A DNA stretch of 64,000 nucleotides from Bacillota bacterium. Lineage in GTDB: Bacteria > Bacillota > Clostridia > Lachnospirales > Lachnospiraceae. Below are positions 43,041 to 52,295 of this stretch, in pieces. Below the pieces are notes generated by a model. That model saw only the letters and a program-made list of their open reading frames with translations. It did no database searches and was not told the DNA's origin. A program made the translations under genes and the position numbers. Where the stretch lies: NCBI GenBank assembly GCA_023410575.1, contig JAEYPP010000015.1, positions 1-64,000 on the forward strand, read 5' to 3'. How positions within the stretch are numbered: the stretch's first letter is position 1; each line of letters starts with the position of its first letter.

Positions 43041-44402
43041 ATGAAGACAAATGATAATCGAATGAATAAAATTACTGAGGGAAGTATAATAAAAGCGCTT
43101 ATGCTCTTTTTCTTTCCAATCTTGTTCGGAACGTTTTTTCAACAACTATATAATACAACTGATGCTGTCATCGTTGGTAAATTTGTCAGTAAGGAAGCAC
43201 TTGGCGCAGTAGGTGGTACGACTGGAACTTTAATCAATCTTCTTGTTGGATTTTTTACTGGACTTTCCTCAGGCGCTAGTGTTGTAATTGCACAATTTTT
43301 TGGAGGAAAAAAAGAGAAACAAACAAGTAATGCGGTACATACTGCAATAGCACTCGCTATTGTTGGCGGATTCCTGTTGATGATTATTGGTATTGGATTT
43401 ACGCCTATGATTATGAAAGCAATGAATACTCCAGACGACATTCTGGTTTACTCAACAACTTATATTAGAATTTATTTTATGGGTATCATTCCAAATTTAT
43501 TATATAATATGGGCTCTGCTGTTTTACGAGCAATCGGTGATTCCAAACGCCCATTTTATTATTTAATCATATGTACTTTAACAAACATCGTGTTAGATTT
43601 ACTTTTTGTCTGTGTATTCCATCTAGATATTGTTGGTGTTGGAGTTGCAACAATCCTATCCCAGCTTTTAAGTGCTATATTAGTGTTACGTGCTCTGATT
43701 AGAACAAACAATAGCTATCAGCTTAGGATACCTGAAATTAGATTCCATAGTTATGTACTAAAACGTATCTTTTATCTTGGACTCCCTGCTGGAATCCAGT
43801 CTTGTATGTATGCAATCTCTAATGTCATTATTCAAAGATTCGTCAATGACTTTGGTACTGATATGATTGCGGCATGGACAGCGTATGGTAAGATTGATAG
43901 TATTTTTTGGATGATTATTGGTGCGCTAGGAATAAGTATCGCTACGGTTGTTGGACAAAACTATGGTGCACATAAAATGGATCGTGTGAAGCGAAGTGTT
44001 AGAACTGGACTATGTTTAGCTTTTGGTATCGCTATCGTTATTAGTTTTACACTTTATTATGCAGCACCACTCCTTTTTAGGCTCTTCTCTAATGATCCGA
44101 TAGTAATTAGAGATGGATTAATCATCAGTGAGTTTATACTACCTACGTTTATAACCTATGTTACAATCGAAGTACTTGTATCTACGCTTCGTGGCTGTGG
44201 ACTTTCAATCATACCAATGCTTATGACCTGTGGAGGAATATGTGCTTTACGTATTATTTGGATTTATACTGCGACACCCATCTGGCCAGGAATTAAAACA
44301 GTACTCACAAGTTATCCATTAACCTGGACTGTAACATCCATCTTATTTGTTATTTATTACCTAATAAAAAGAAAAGACATCTATAACGTGAAAACGACAT
44401 AG
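43041..44402 (+). CDS. MATE family efflux transporter
   Basis: A 453-residue transporter with 12 predicted helices, containing FQQLYNTTDAVIVGKFVSKEALGAVGGT near the N-terminus, a typical MATE pattern distinct from the pump at 39235. The ATG at 43041 follows GGGAGG by seven bases; the frame's earlier start has no ribosome site. It stands alone; the substrate is unknown. Confidence 0.9.
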   Translation: MKTNDNRMNKITEGSIIKALMLFFFPILFGTFFQQLYNTTDAVIVGKFVSKEALGAVGGTTGTLINLLVGFFTGLSSGASVVIAQFFGGKKEKQTSNAVHTAIALAIVGGFLLMIIGIGFTPMIMKAMNTPDDILVYSTTYIRIYFMGIIPNLLYNMGSAVLRAIGDSKRPFYYLIICTLTNIVLDLLFVCVFHLDIVGVGVATILSQLLSAILVLRALIRTNNSYQLRIPEIRFHSYVLKRIFYLGLPAGIQSCMYAISNVIIQRFVNDFGTDMIAAWTAYGKIDSIFWMIIGALGISIATVVGQNYGAHKMDRVKRSVRTGLCLAFGIAIVISFTLYYAAPLLFRLFSNDPIVIRDGLIISEFILPTFITYVTIEVLVSTLRGCGLSIIPMLMTCGGICALRIIWIYTATPIWPGIKTVLTSYPLTWTVTSILFVIYYLIKRKDIYNVKTT

Positions 44403-44443
44403 ATATCTTTATCATTCAAACATCTTTTATGTTAAAGCAAACA

Positions 44444-44471
44444 TGGCGTTCTATCCTCCGATAGGACGCCA
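44444..44471. terminator. Hairpin between convergent genes
   Basis: tggcgttctatc and gataggacgcca form a 12-bp stem (one G-U) with a four-base loop. It lies between the MATE and sigma-like genes. T runs are absent on both sides. Confidence 0.55.
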
Positions 44472-44503
44472 AAGATACTTTAGATAGTAAATACTTCTTG
44501 TAA

Positions 44504-45331
44504 TTAATCGTCATTTTTTAATAAACGCAAAATATCCTCAATCTCTTGCTCCGGTATTTTTGTGTAGTCTGCCAATTCTTTATTGGATGGAATAGCCACA
44601 TTCTCCTCTGCCAGATGCTTTCTAGCTTCATTGATTAACGTAGTCTTTGCTATGATTGTAGCTTCCCAATCATCCGTTGCATTCATCTCATCAATATAAT
44701 CTTCCATTGCTTTTAAAATTGATTCTCTTAAATATTCCTCAACATCGATCATTTTCTTTATTCCAAGCAATTGATTCAGTCCGCTAATCAGTCCAATGTT
44801 TCCTTCTTGAATTAAGTCTTCGTAGTTTACTTTATGTGTAGAGTATGTCTTTGCCAATTCAACGACACGTAGTAACCAGTCTGCAGATATTTTTGAAATA
44901 ACAGTAGAATCACCATCAACCAATCGAATGTATAAGGCTTGAGCTTCATTTTTCGACAAAGTTGCTATATCATCTAAATCTTGCAGATACATAGATAAGA
45001 ACTTTGAATTAGCGACTGACTGTTCAAATGCATCCTTTTCCTTTGATTGTTTCTTAGGGTGATATTCATTATCGATTGGATCAAATTCGCTTAATTGCTC
45101 CTTAATTCCCTCGTCCTCATTTGATTCTTCCTCTTGTTCTTGTTGGTCATTGCCTTCCTTGACGAGTGTGGAATTTTGCAAATATTGAGATACCATCGTC
45201 AATTGCTCATCTGTTAATTCTATATCATCAAAATAAGAGATAATCTCTTCTCTTGTCAATGGTTTTTCTGCAACCTGTGCTACCTCTGCTATAGAGCGCA
45301 ACGTTTCCATGAATTTTATCTTATCTATCAT
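44504..45331 (-). CDS. Sigma-70-like protein lacking region 4
   Basis: A 275-residue protein. Residues 20-50 resemble sigma region 1.1 (TREEIISYFDDIELTDEQL); an acidic, Gln/Glu-rich linker follows. Residues about 155-185 match the region 2 core (LLRVVELAKTYS, YEDLIQEGNIGLISGL), and the C-terminus matches region 3 (NVAIPSNKELADYTKIPEQEI). The promoter-melting segment with its aromatic residues is replaced by a charged helix, and region 4, which reads the -35 box, is absent. It may bind core RNA polymerase without ordinary promoter recognition. It is followed upstream by other poorly known genes. GGAGG precedes the ATG. Confidence 0.75.
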   Translation of the reverse strand: MIDKIKFMETLRSIAEVAQVAEKPLTREEIISYFDDIELTDEQLTMVSQYLQNSTLVKEGNDQQEQEEESNEDEGIKEQLSEFDPIDNEYHPKKQSKEKDAFEQSVANSKFLSMYLQDLDDIATLSKNEAQALYIRLVDGDSTVISKISADWLLRVVELAKTYSTHKVNYEDLIQEGNIGLISGLNQLLGIKKMIDVEEYLRESILKAMEDYIDEMNATDDWEATIIAKTTLINEARKHLAEENVAIPSNKELADYTKIPEQEIEDILRLLKNDD

Positions 45332-45524
45332 TTTTCCTCCAAAACTTTCTCACTTATTAATTCTTTCATTCATTTTATGGATGATACATCATCGTTATTC
45401 TACTACATCTAAGAATAAAATACCATCTTTTATTATAATGCACTGGCCCTATACCTTTTTATTTTAAATCATGTGTGAGTGAACTTCTCTCTTATAGACT
45501 TTTAATATCTTTCTTACAAAATAT

Positions 45525-45566
45525 AAAAAACCTATATAGGACATTAATTGCGTTGTCCTATATAGG
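45525..45566 (-). terminator. Terminator of the helical-protein gene
   Basis: cctatataggaca (45531-45543) and tgtcctatatagg (45554-45566) form a perfect 13-bp stem, with six T following on the minus strand. Confidence 0.88.
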
Positions 45567-45578
45567 AAAAGTTAGTTT

Positions 45579-46013
45579 CTATAAATATGGGCGTAGATCC
45601 TTAATTAAATTCTCCTCAAGTTCAATTAACTTTTTCGTAATGTCCTTTACCTCATCACTTGCTGCTTTATATTGGTTTAAATATTTATGCAGTGATTTTG
45701 TTCCCATATTGCACCCATCCGTTATCAAATCTGCAACCTCTTGATCTGATGAATCCTTCATTAATTTCATATTAATCTTCATCCACGACATTGCCTTAGC
45801 TATTGGATTCGGGTCTTTTTCTGAATCATGATATTGATTTAACAAAACATGCGTCTGATCACCTAAACTCTCGTGATCTTGCTTATTTTTCGATAGCATG
45901 TCTCTTAGTTTATCATCTTTTACTGCATCAAAAACTTCATCAATTGATGCGACAGCCATTTTAATACCAGCATTACATTCTTTAAGTAATTTAATTGTGT
46001 CATCGTCAGCCAT
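45579..46013 (-). CDS. Predicted helical-bundle protein, function unknown
   Basis: A 144-residue protein predicted to be almost wholly alpha-helical, with heptad-like Leu/Ile spacing (IKMAVASIDEVFDAV, LSKNKQDHESLGDQTHVLL, VKDITKKLIELEENL). The pattern recalls ferritin-like four-helix bundles (DUF2383-type), but the metal-ligand motifs are not clear, so I do not claim one. GGAG precedes the start. It lies 60 bp after the SseB-like gene. Confidence 0.65.
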   Translation of the reverse strand: MADDDTIKLLKECNAGIKMAVASIDEVFDAVKDDKLRDMLSKNKQDHESLGDQTHVLLNQYHDSEKDPNPIAKAMSWMKINMKLMKDSSDQEVADLITDGCNMGTKSLHKYLNQYKAASDEVKDITKKLIELEENLIKDLRPYL

Positions 46014-46073
46014 AATTCTATCTCCTATGATTAATTAAACATGAAATGTTTATTATCATAGTATATTCTAATG

Positions 46074-47570
46074 TTACTTTTTCATACGTTGGCATTCTTC
46101 CTTCACTTGCTTCATATTATTATCATTTAGAATTAAATTTTCGCCGTACGGATTAATTACAACACCATCTCCATTACCGATTTCAATCGCTTCTAAAATC
46201 GACATAATAGCGCCGTGCCACTCATTCTTATCATAAGCCTTTTCGAATTCCAACCAATCCGTAAATACTGGAATATATGTTTCATTCTCTTCATTCGTAA
46301 TCTTTGCAAATAGTAATTGAGTATCCTGTTGGAATACAAGCTTGTCCCCACTTTGTTCTGCATTTCCTTCATACTTCATCGGAATTAGATATTTTGCCTT
46401 ACAAATCTCTTCAATCATCGTATCTTCTTTTTTCTTTAATACTTCTACACGTTCTTGATAATTAACTCTCCAGCGTAATTCACTAAAAAAGTCAATCATA
46501 GAAAAGCGTAAAGAAGGATTTAGAATCGGAACCGATATATTAGGTGTTTTAGAATAATCAGGTGGCGGTAGAATATCAGAACGACTTACCTCACATCGAA
46601 ATTGACCATTATCCACGATTAACCTTTCAGCACCTATAAAATAGAGATAGACGAAATAATTCATTTTATCTGGCCACATACCATGAGTTACCTCTTTTAC
46701 TTCAAGCATACGATATCTCTGTGCATAATAGTCAGTTGCTTCTTTTGCAAACTCCTCAGTTGAATAAATATCGACAAAACCAGTATTTATATAAGGAAAA
46801 CCAGTCGTTTTATCAATCGTTATATAAAACTTATCCGTTGCTTTTATCTTATCAACAATCGTTTGATATAAAATCTCATCATTTGCCTTAAAATTCTCCA
46901 TAGGAGATTTTTCATTATATGTTCGTAAAGTACAAATTAAGAAAAGAACTTCTTGAATGGTTAAATCGGTTAACATATCCTTTGTTATTTCTTTTTTTAA
47001 GATGATTGGACCGATTTCTTCTTTTCTTTTCGAAGATAACTTTGGACTATGAGTAGTTTTAACATCATTTGTCACCATTTCTTCAATGTTTAATTGTTCA
47101 ATTCTATCCCCCTCAAGCATAGAACTACTTACTAATAGATTGCCCTTTACTATCTCTTCTTTGGATATTTCAGGAAGATAAAAACCATAGTGAGAACCAA
47201 AGTTAGAGTTACATGTTGCAGCTTCTAACGCCACTCGATTCTTACCCTGATCAATGGCCTCAATAGTACAGCCACCCAATACTCTGCCACTCTGATTTAC
47301 ATAAAGTACTTTGTCTTTCTCCTTAACTTGACCAAGAAGTACTTGCCCAATTACTTGAGAACCTCCACCCTTATATTCAAACATATCCTTAATATAACAA
47401 ACAAAATCATTCTCATTTTGCTGCTGTTTTTCATCAATACTTTCCTTTATTTGAATCGTATCATCCGAATCAATCTGCTCTTCTGATTTAGCTAATTCTA
47501 TTGCTTGTTCTATTGAGTCAGTTTTTTCTTGTTTCTCATAATTTTTCTTGTTCGATTTAAAAATCCCCAT
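46074..47570 (-). CDS. SseB-like protein with an EF-Tu domain-2-like barrel
   Basis: A 498-residue protein. After an acidic N-terminus, residues about 60-150 resemble the beta-barrel of translation factors (VIGQVLLGQVKEKDKVLYVN). A middle region has no match I recognise (YINTGFVDIYSTEEFAKEATDYYAQRY). The last 90 residues match the SseB fold (PVFTDWLEFEKAYDKN, GVVINPYGENLILN). SseB in E. coli was named for enhanced serine sensitivity; its biochemistry is unknown. The ATG at 47570 follows GAGGT; an in-frame GTG four codons earlier overlaps that site. Confidence 0.65.
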   Translation of the reverse strand: MGIFKSNKKNYEKQEKTDSIEQAIELAKSEEQIDSDDTIQIKESIDEKQQQNENDFVCYIKDMFEYKGGGSQVIGQVLLGQVKEKDKVLYVNQSGRVLGGCTIEAIDQGKNRVALEAATCNSNFGSHYGFYLPEISKEEIVKGNLLVSSSMLEGDRIEQLNIEEMVTNDVKTTHSPKLSSKRKEEIGPIILKKEITKDMLTDLTIQEVLFLICTLRTYNEKSPMENFKANDEILYQTIVDKIKATDKFYITIDKTTGFPYINTGFVDIYSTEEFAKEATDYYAQRYRMLEVKEVTHGMWPDKMNYFVYLYFIGAERLIVDNGQFRCEVSRSDILPPPDYSKTPNISVPILNPSLRFSMIDFFSELRWRVNYQERVEVLKKKEDTMIEEICKAKYLIPMKYEGNAEQSGDKLVFQQDTQLLFAKITNEENETYIPVFTDWLEFEKAYDKNEWHGAIMSILEAIEIGNGDGVVINPYGENLILNDNNMKQVKEECQRMKK

Positions 47571-47708
47571 ACGATACCTCACTAATTTTCATTCATCATT
47601 CTACAGAATTACTACCATTTTATCTCAACATCCTGATAAGTGCAACTAATTCTATAAATTCATTTATTTTTCCTCATATGGTGACTTTTTATATAATTAT
47701 ATATTTTC

Positions 47709-48224
47709 TTAAAGTGATTGAATGAAATGCTCTGCTGTAATAATTTTTCCCGTTTCTCTAATCTGGCTCGATAGAAAAGAAATTGTAGAAGGTGTAAATA
47801 CTGTATTTTCGGCTCCGGCTGCTACTCTTAAATCAGTATTTTGTATCGACATCGTAATTTGTGACAAGCCTTTCTTTTCGTCTTCTTGGTTCATAAGTCG
47901 GATATCAATTGCGATTGTTTCAGAAACTGTATGAATTGTCATCCTTTCTGAGCCAATATAATTATGATCCTTTAGATACTGCGCGAAAGCACAGATTGCT
48001 GTATAATTTTGTTCTTCCAAATTTCCATTTACATCATACGATGTTACGTAACTAGAAGTTAGGGTATCACAATATCCCATAATCAAACCGCTTACTCCAA
48101 CTCCAAAGTGATGGTGACATATACGTCTAATCTTTTCTGAGGTTAATTCATATTGATGATGCTTTACATCATATACTAAATAATCCTTACCATTCACTCT
48201 ATATTTTTCAAAGATATATTCCAT
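47709..48224 (-). CDS. Degenerate DapF-like protein (N-terminal half only)
   Basis: A 171-residue protein whose start (EYIFEKYRVNGKDYLVYDV), RRICHHHFGVGVSGLIMG and YDVNGNLEEQNYTAICAFAQYL follow the pattern of the N-terminal half of diaminopimelate epimerase. DapF is about 270-280 residues with one catalytic cysteine per half. Here the second half is missing and the first-half MCGNG motif is replaced, so epimerase activity is unlikely. It lies 140 bp upstream of the SseB-like gene. A broken gene is possible, but the intact frame suggests a retained protein. Confidence 0.6.
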   Translation of the reverse strand: MEYIFEKYRVNGKDYLVYDVKHHQYELTSEKIRRICHHHFGVGVSGLIMGYCDTLTSSYVTSYDVNGNLEEQNYTAICAFAQYLKDHNYIGSERMTIHTVSETIAIDIRLMNQEDEKKGLSQITMSIQNTDLRVAAGAENTVFTPSTISFLSSQIRETGKIITAEHFIQSL

Positions 48225-48302
48225 ACGGATTCCCCTTCCTTCTAGGTTATTATCGATTACCAGTTCTTAATATTATAATATACAACACCTTTTGAAATAG
48301 AA

Positions 48303-48340
48303 ATAGCAGAAAATGCTTGATATATTGCATTTTCTGCTAT
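48303..48340. promoter_or_regulatory. Perfect 14-bp inverted repeat upstream of the AraC gene
   Basis: atagcagaaaatgc (48303-48316) and gcattttctgctat (48327-48340), seven bases before the -35 box. It could be an operator for the AraC regulator or for the divergent DapF-like gene, since no gene ends nearby. Confidence 0.55.
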
Positions 48341-48347
48341 TTTAAAA

Positions 48348-48376
48348 TTGACATTACAAATCATATATAATACAAT
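48348..48376 (+). promoter_or_regulatory. Promoter of the AraC-family gene
   Basis: TTGACA (48348-48353), a 17-base spacer and TACAAT (48371-48376), about 30 bp before the start codon. Confidence 0.8.
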
Positions 48377-48404
48377 AAATAAAATTTCTAAGTAGGAGGT
48401 TTCT

Positions 48405-49295
48405 ATGGACAACAATACCATTGTAAAACGTGGCTATCTCAACGATAATTTTCGTCTGTTTCATCTAAAAGATTCCAATGCTCAAACAATTGATTACCAT
48501 TATCATGAATTCTCTAAGGTAATTTTGTTTCTTTCGGGAGATGTCACATATATGGTTGAAGGAAAAACCTATCAATTAAAACCATGGGATATCCTTCTAA
48601 TCCATCACCATGAAATTCATCGTTCGGTAATCCAGCCTGGAAAACAATATGAACGACTGATTTTATGGGTAAACCGCGAATTTATAGAACAACCATCGTT
48701 ACTTCCTTATAACTTAAATCAATGTTTTCTTACTACAATGGAGAAAAGAACCAATCTATTACGTACGAATTCGAAGCTAAGACAAGATTTTTTTCATCTT
48801 CTTAATGAATTGAAAATCTCTATTTCCACCAAAGATTATGGTTCTGAGCTTTATTCTTATACGCTTTTTTTGCAAGCTATGGTCACACTAAACCGTTTAT
48901 GCATTGCAAATTCTCAATATGACTTAACTAGTTTTGTACAATCCAATCAAACGGTAGACCAGATGATTGACTATATTCAACAAAACCTCTCTGGTGACTT
49001 GAGTATTGAAAAAATTTCAAGGGAATTGTATTTAAGTTCTTCTTATCTCATGCATCAATTTAAAGAAACAACTGGTACCTCTTTGCACTCTTATATTACG
49101 AAGAAGAGACTCTCCTACGCAGTAGATTTACTACGAGAGGGAGTCCCTGCAACGACAGCAAGTGTTCAAAGCGGTTATACCGATTACTCCACCTTCCTTA
49201 GAAACTTTAAAAAGGTCTACAACTGTACGCCAAAACAATTGATTGAAGGAGAATTAAGTATATCGCCATTTCCGAACAAAGAACTTAGAGAATAG
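48405..49295 (+). CDS. AraC-family transcriptional regulator
   Basis: A 296-residue protein with an N-terminal cupin (HYHEFSKVILFLSGD, KPWDILLIHHHEIH) and a C-terminal pair of HTH motifs (LSIEKISRELYLSSSYLMHQFKETTG, then YTDYSTFLRNFKKVYNCTP). It probably senses a sugar or related ligand and activates catabolic genes. It is divergent from the unknown four-gene group. GGAGG precedes the ATG. Confidence 0.92.
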   Translation: MDNNTIVKRGYLNDNFRLFHLKDSNAQTIDYHYHEFSKVILFLSGDVTYMVEGKTYQLKPWDILLIHHHEIHRSVIQPGKQYERLILWVNREFIEQPSLLPYNLNQCFLTTMEKRTNLLRTNSKLRQDFFHLLNELKISISTKDYGSELYSYTLFLQAMVTLNRLCIANSQYDLTSFVQSNQTVDQMIDYIQQNLSGDLSIEKISRELYLSSSYLMHQFKETTGTSLHSYITKKRLSYAVDLLREGVPATTASVQSGYTDYSTFLRNFKKVYNCTPKQLIEGELSISPFPNKELRE

Positions 49296-49321
49296 TGTGG
49301 CTTTGATAATTGGACGATCAA

Positions 49322-50641
49322 CTAAATTCTTGAGGTTACAAAAATATCATAGATTGCTCTAATTGCAGCATCAAAATCAGCATTCTTAACACCGATAATG
49401 ATATTTAACTCACTTGAGCCCTGATCGATCATCTTAATATTAATATTATTATGCGCCAATGCAGCAAAGATTCTTGCAGCTGTACCTCTCATTGCTTTCA
49501 TACCACGACCAACAACAGCAATCAATGCTAAATCAGCTTCTAAATCGATAGAATCTGGCTCTGCAAGTTTATGAATACCAGCAAGTACCTTCTGTTCCTT
49601 AGATTCAAATTCGGATTGATGGACAAATACAGTGAATGTATCAATACCAGATGGAACATGTTCAAAAGAAATGTTATTCTTTTCAAATACTTCTAAAACC
49701 TTACGGCCAAATCCGATTTCTGAGTTCATCATTGCTTTTTCAATATTAATTGCACAGAAACCCTTCTTTCCTGCAATTCCTGTAATTGTATATTTGGGTT
49801 GATGGCAAGTAGATTCTACAATCCAAGTACCATTATCCTCAGGAGCATTGGTATTGCGAATATTAATTGGAATTCCTGCTTTTCTTACTGGGAAGATAGA
49901 ATCTTCGTGAAGAACGGTAGCACCCATGTAAGAAAGCTCACGTAACTCTTTGTATGTAATCGTCTCAATTACAACAGGATTATCAATAATTCTTGGATCA
50001 GCAACCAAAAAGCCAGAGACATCAGTCCAGTTTTCATAAACATCTGCTTTTACAGCTCTTGATACGATAGAACCAGTAATATCAGAACCACCACGAGAAA
50101 AGGTCTTTATCTTTCCATCTGGAAGCGCTCCATAAAATCCAGGGATTACAGCCTTTTCAGCTTTTGCCAAACGCTTAGATAATAATTTATCCGTTTTTTC
50201 TGCATCAAAGATACCTTCTTTCGTAAAGCAAATTGCTTCCGCTGGATCGACAAACTCATATCCAAGATAATTAGCCATAATGATACCATTTAAATATTCT
50301 CCACGGCTAGCAGCATAATTATCACCTGCTTTTTCCATGAATTTTTTATGTATTACTTCAAACTCCTGATTGAGTGAAAGCTTTAATTTTAACCCACTAA
50401 TAATTTCCTCATAACGTTGCTTGATTTTTTCTAACATATCTGAGAAATCCTTACCATCCTCTGCTAATGCATAACAGGAATATAACATATCTGTAACTTT
50501 TGTATCTTTGGAATCTCTTTTTCCTGGAGCGGATGGTATAACATATTTACGGTCCTCATCAGCACGGATAATCTTACCAACTTTCTCAAATTGTTTTGCG
50601 TCTGCTAACGAACTACCACCAAACTTAACTACCTTTTTCAT
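49322..50641 (-). CDS. lysC: Aspartate kinase
   Basis: A 439-residue monofunctional aspartokinase. N-terminal KFGGSSLADAKQF and FSRGGSDITGS are catalytic motifs, and two ACT domains with the usual VVGRGMK and GSSELNIIIGV segments occupy the C-terminus and give feedback control by amino acids. It phosphorylates aspartate, the first step to lysine, threonine and methionine. AAGGAGG precedes the ATG. Confidence 0.95.
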   Translation of the reverse strand: MKKVVKFGGSSLADAKQFEKVGKIIRADEDRKYVIPSAPGKRDSKDTKVTDMLYSCYALAEDGKDFSDMLEKIKQRYEEIISGLKLKLSLNQEFEVIHKKFMEKAGDNYAASRGEYLNGIIMANYLGYEFVDPAEAICFTKEGIFDAEKTDKLLSKRLAKAEKAVIPGFYGALPDGKIKTFSRGGSDITGSIVSRAVKADVYENWTDVSGFLVADPRIIDNPVVIETITYKELRELSYMGATVLHEDSIFPVRKAGIPINIRNTNAPEDNGTWIVESTCHQPKYTITGIAGKKGFCAINIEKAMMNSEIGFGRKVLEVFEKNNISFEHVPSGIDTFTVFVHQSEFESKEQKVLAGIHKLAEPDSIDLEADLALIAVVGRGMKAMRGTAARIFAALAHNNINIKMIDQGSSELNIIIGVKNADFDAAIRAIYDIFVTSRI

Positions 50642-50708
50642 TATATCCTCCTTGAATCTAGCTGGGTTACTTTAACATATAAACCAGCCAATATACATTT
50701 TTTATGAC

Positions 50709-50737
50709 ATCATACAACATTTACAAAAAAAACTCAA
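50709..50737 (-). promoter_or_regulatory. Promoter of the aspartokinase gene
   Basis: On the minus strand TTGAGT (50732-50737), 17 bases and TATGAT (50709-50714). No lysine riboswitch fold is visible in the 70-base leader. Confidence 0.7.
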
Positions 50738-50903
50738 CTAAAATTCGCTTTGCTACGTTAAAAAGTTACTAAGCAAAACAGGATAACATCCATCAATTCA
50801 TTTCACACGGTAGGATATGTAAAAAAATGGAAGTTATCCACAGATTGTTGACAAATTGTTAATAAATGTAAAAAATCGTTTTTATATTTCGATTTGGGTC
50901 ATT

Positions 50904-52001
50904 TTACAATTCACAAAACGGGTTGATGCTTACCTGGCTAGTTACAACAGCAATGGAAAGTTTCGTCTCCAAAAATCGTTTCATAGCATCTTTAAAAATA
51001 TCTTCGCTATCAAAGTGATTACAATCAATAACACACATCCCTGCATCAAGTGCATCTTGTGCCTCATGGTATTTTAAATCTCCAGTAATAAGAACATCAA
51101 CACCTTTTTTCATAGCCGTATTAAGATAGCTAGATCCACTGCCTGTGACAACTGCCACTGTATGAATCGGCTTTTTTAAATCACCTACTACACGAATTGT
51201 TTTCATAGAGAGTTTTTCTTTTATTAACAAAGCTACCTGTTCTAGATTCATCTGATTAGATAATTTTGCAATTCTTCCAATACCATCTGCTGTCCCAGTA
51301 TTGTAAAGTGGAATTACATCATAAGCAACTGTTTCATATGGATGAACCTTTCTCATCTGCTGTATTAATGAATTCAAGTAAGCTTCCCTTACCGTACATT
51401 CGATTCGTACTTCTTCTACTGTTTCTAATTCTCCTACTGTACCAACATACGGATTTGCACCTTGCAACGGCTTAAAATGACCTGTTCCATCCATATGAAA
51501 CGTACAATCAGAATAATTACCAATAGCTCCTGCACCCGCCTGTGCCAAAGCAGTTCGAACGGCTGCTTCATGGCTTTTTGGAACATAAACTACTAATTTA
51601 TACAACTTCTCTAACGAAGTTACTTCAAGAATTTCAGTATTGGAAAATCCCATCAACTCCATAAAGTAATCATTCAGTCCATCCACTGCAATATCAAAAT
51701 TCGTATGCATCGAGTAAATTGCAATATTGTGTTGAATTAAACTATGAATTAATCTACCTTTATAATCGCTCGTAGTAATTCTCTTTAATCCCTTAAATAG
51801 AAATGGATGATGGGTAACAATCACATCTGCCTGTTCTTTGATTGCCTCATTGATGATTGCCTCATTTGCTTCAATACTTATTAATACTTTCTTGATATCT
51901 CTTTCTGGGTCACCAACCATAAGACCTACATTATCCCAACTTTCAGAAAGACTCGTTGGATATTTTAATTCAATCGTTTGAATCATATCTTTTAACTTCA
52001 T
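50904..52001 (-). CDS. Nif3-like dinuclear metal centre protein
   Basis: A 365-residue Nif3/YbgI protein. ESWDNVGLMVGDPERDI at the N-terminus, DVIVTHHPFLF with paired His, and DVLITGDLKYHEAQDAL with MCVIDCNHFDSE in the C-terminal half supply the two-metal site. A central insert of about 120 residues matches the longer Nif3 form. Its role is debated (GTP cyclohydrolase I type 2 annotation, or a hydrolase of unknown substrate). GGAG fixes the ATG at 52001. The trmK gene often next to it is absent. Confidence 0.88.
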   Translation of the reverse strand: MKLKDMIQTIELKYPTSLSESWDNVGLMVGDPERDIKKVLISIEANEAIINEAIKEQADVIVTHHPFLFKGLKRITTSDYKGRLIHSLIQHNIAIYSMHTNFDIAVDGLNDYFMELMGFSNTEILEVTSLEKLYKLVVYVPKSHEAAVRTALAQAGAGAIGNYSDCTFHMDGTGHFKPLQGANPYVGTVGELETVEEVRIECTVREAYLNSLIQQMRKVHPYETVAYDVIPLYNTGTADGIGRIAKLSNQMNLEQVALLIKEKLSMKTIRVVGDLKKPIHTVAVVTGSGSSYLNTAMKKGVDVLITGDLKYHEAQDALDAGMCVIDCNHFDSEDIFKDAMKRFLETKLSIAVVTSQVSINPFCEL

Positions 52002-52295
52002 ACTTAGCTCCTTTTTATCATAACTGTTCATACTACTCGGCTCATACGATAATAAACTACAATCTTGCATCCAAAATTCCTATGCAAAAATTATCTTCCT
52101 CAAAATTGTATCCCTATAAATTTATCTTAATTGTATATACTAACTAATAAAGAGTTATCTCAATAATTAGTATATCATATGAAACTGAATATTTTCCACA
52201 ATAATCATATCTCTTTTACCGTGATAACAAATACCCCCATACAGAACGATGAAATGATTGTTCTTTATGGAGGTATTAAAATAAATATTAACTTT

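Noticed and set aside
50642..50903. Lysine riboswitch or T-box in front of aspartokinase
   Set aside because: The leader is only about 70 bases after a good promoter and shows neither conserved core.
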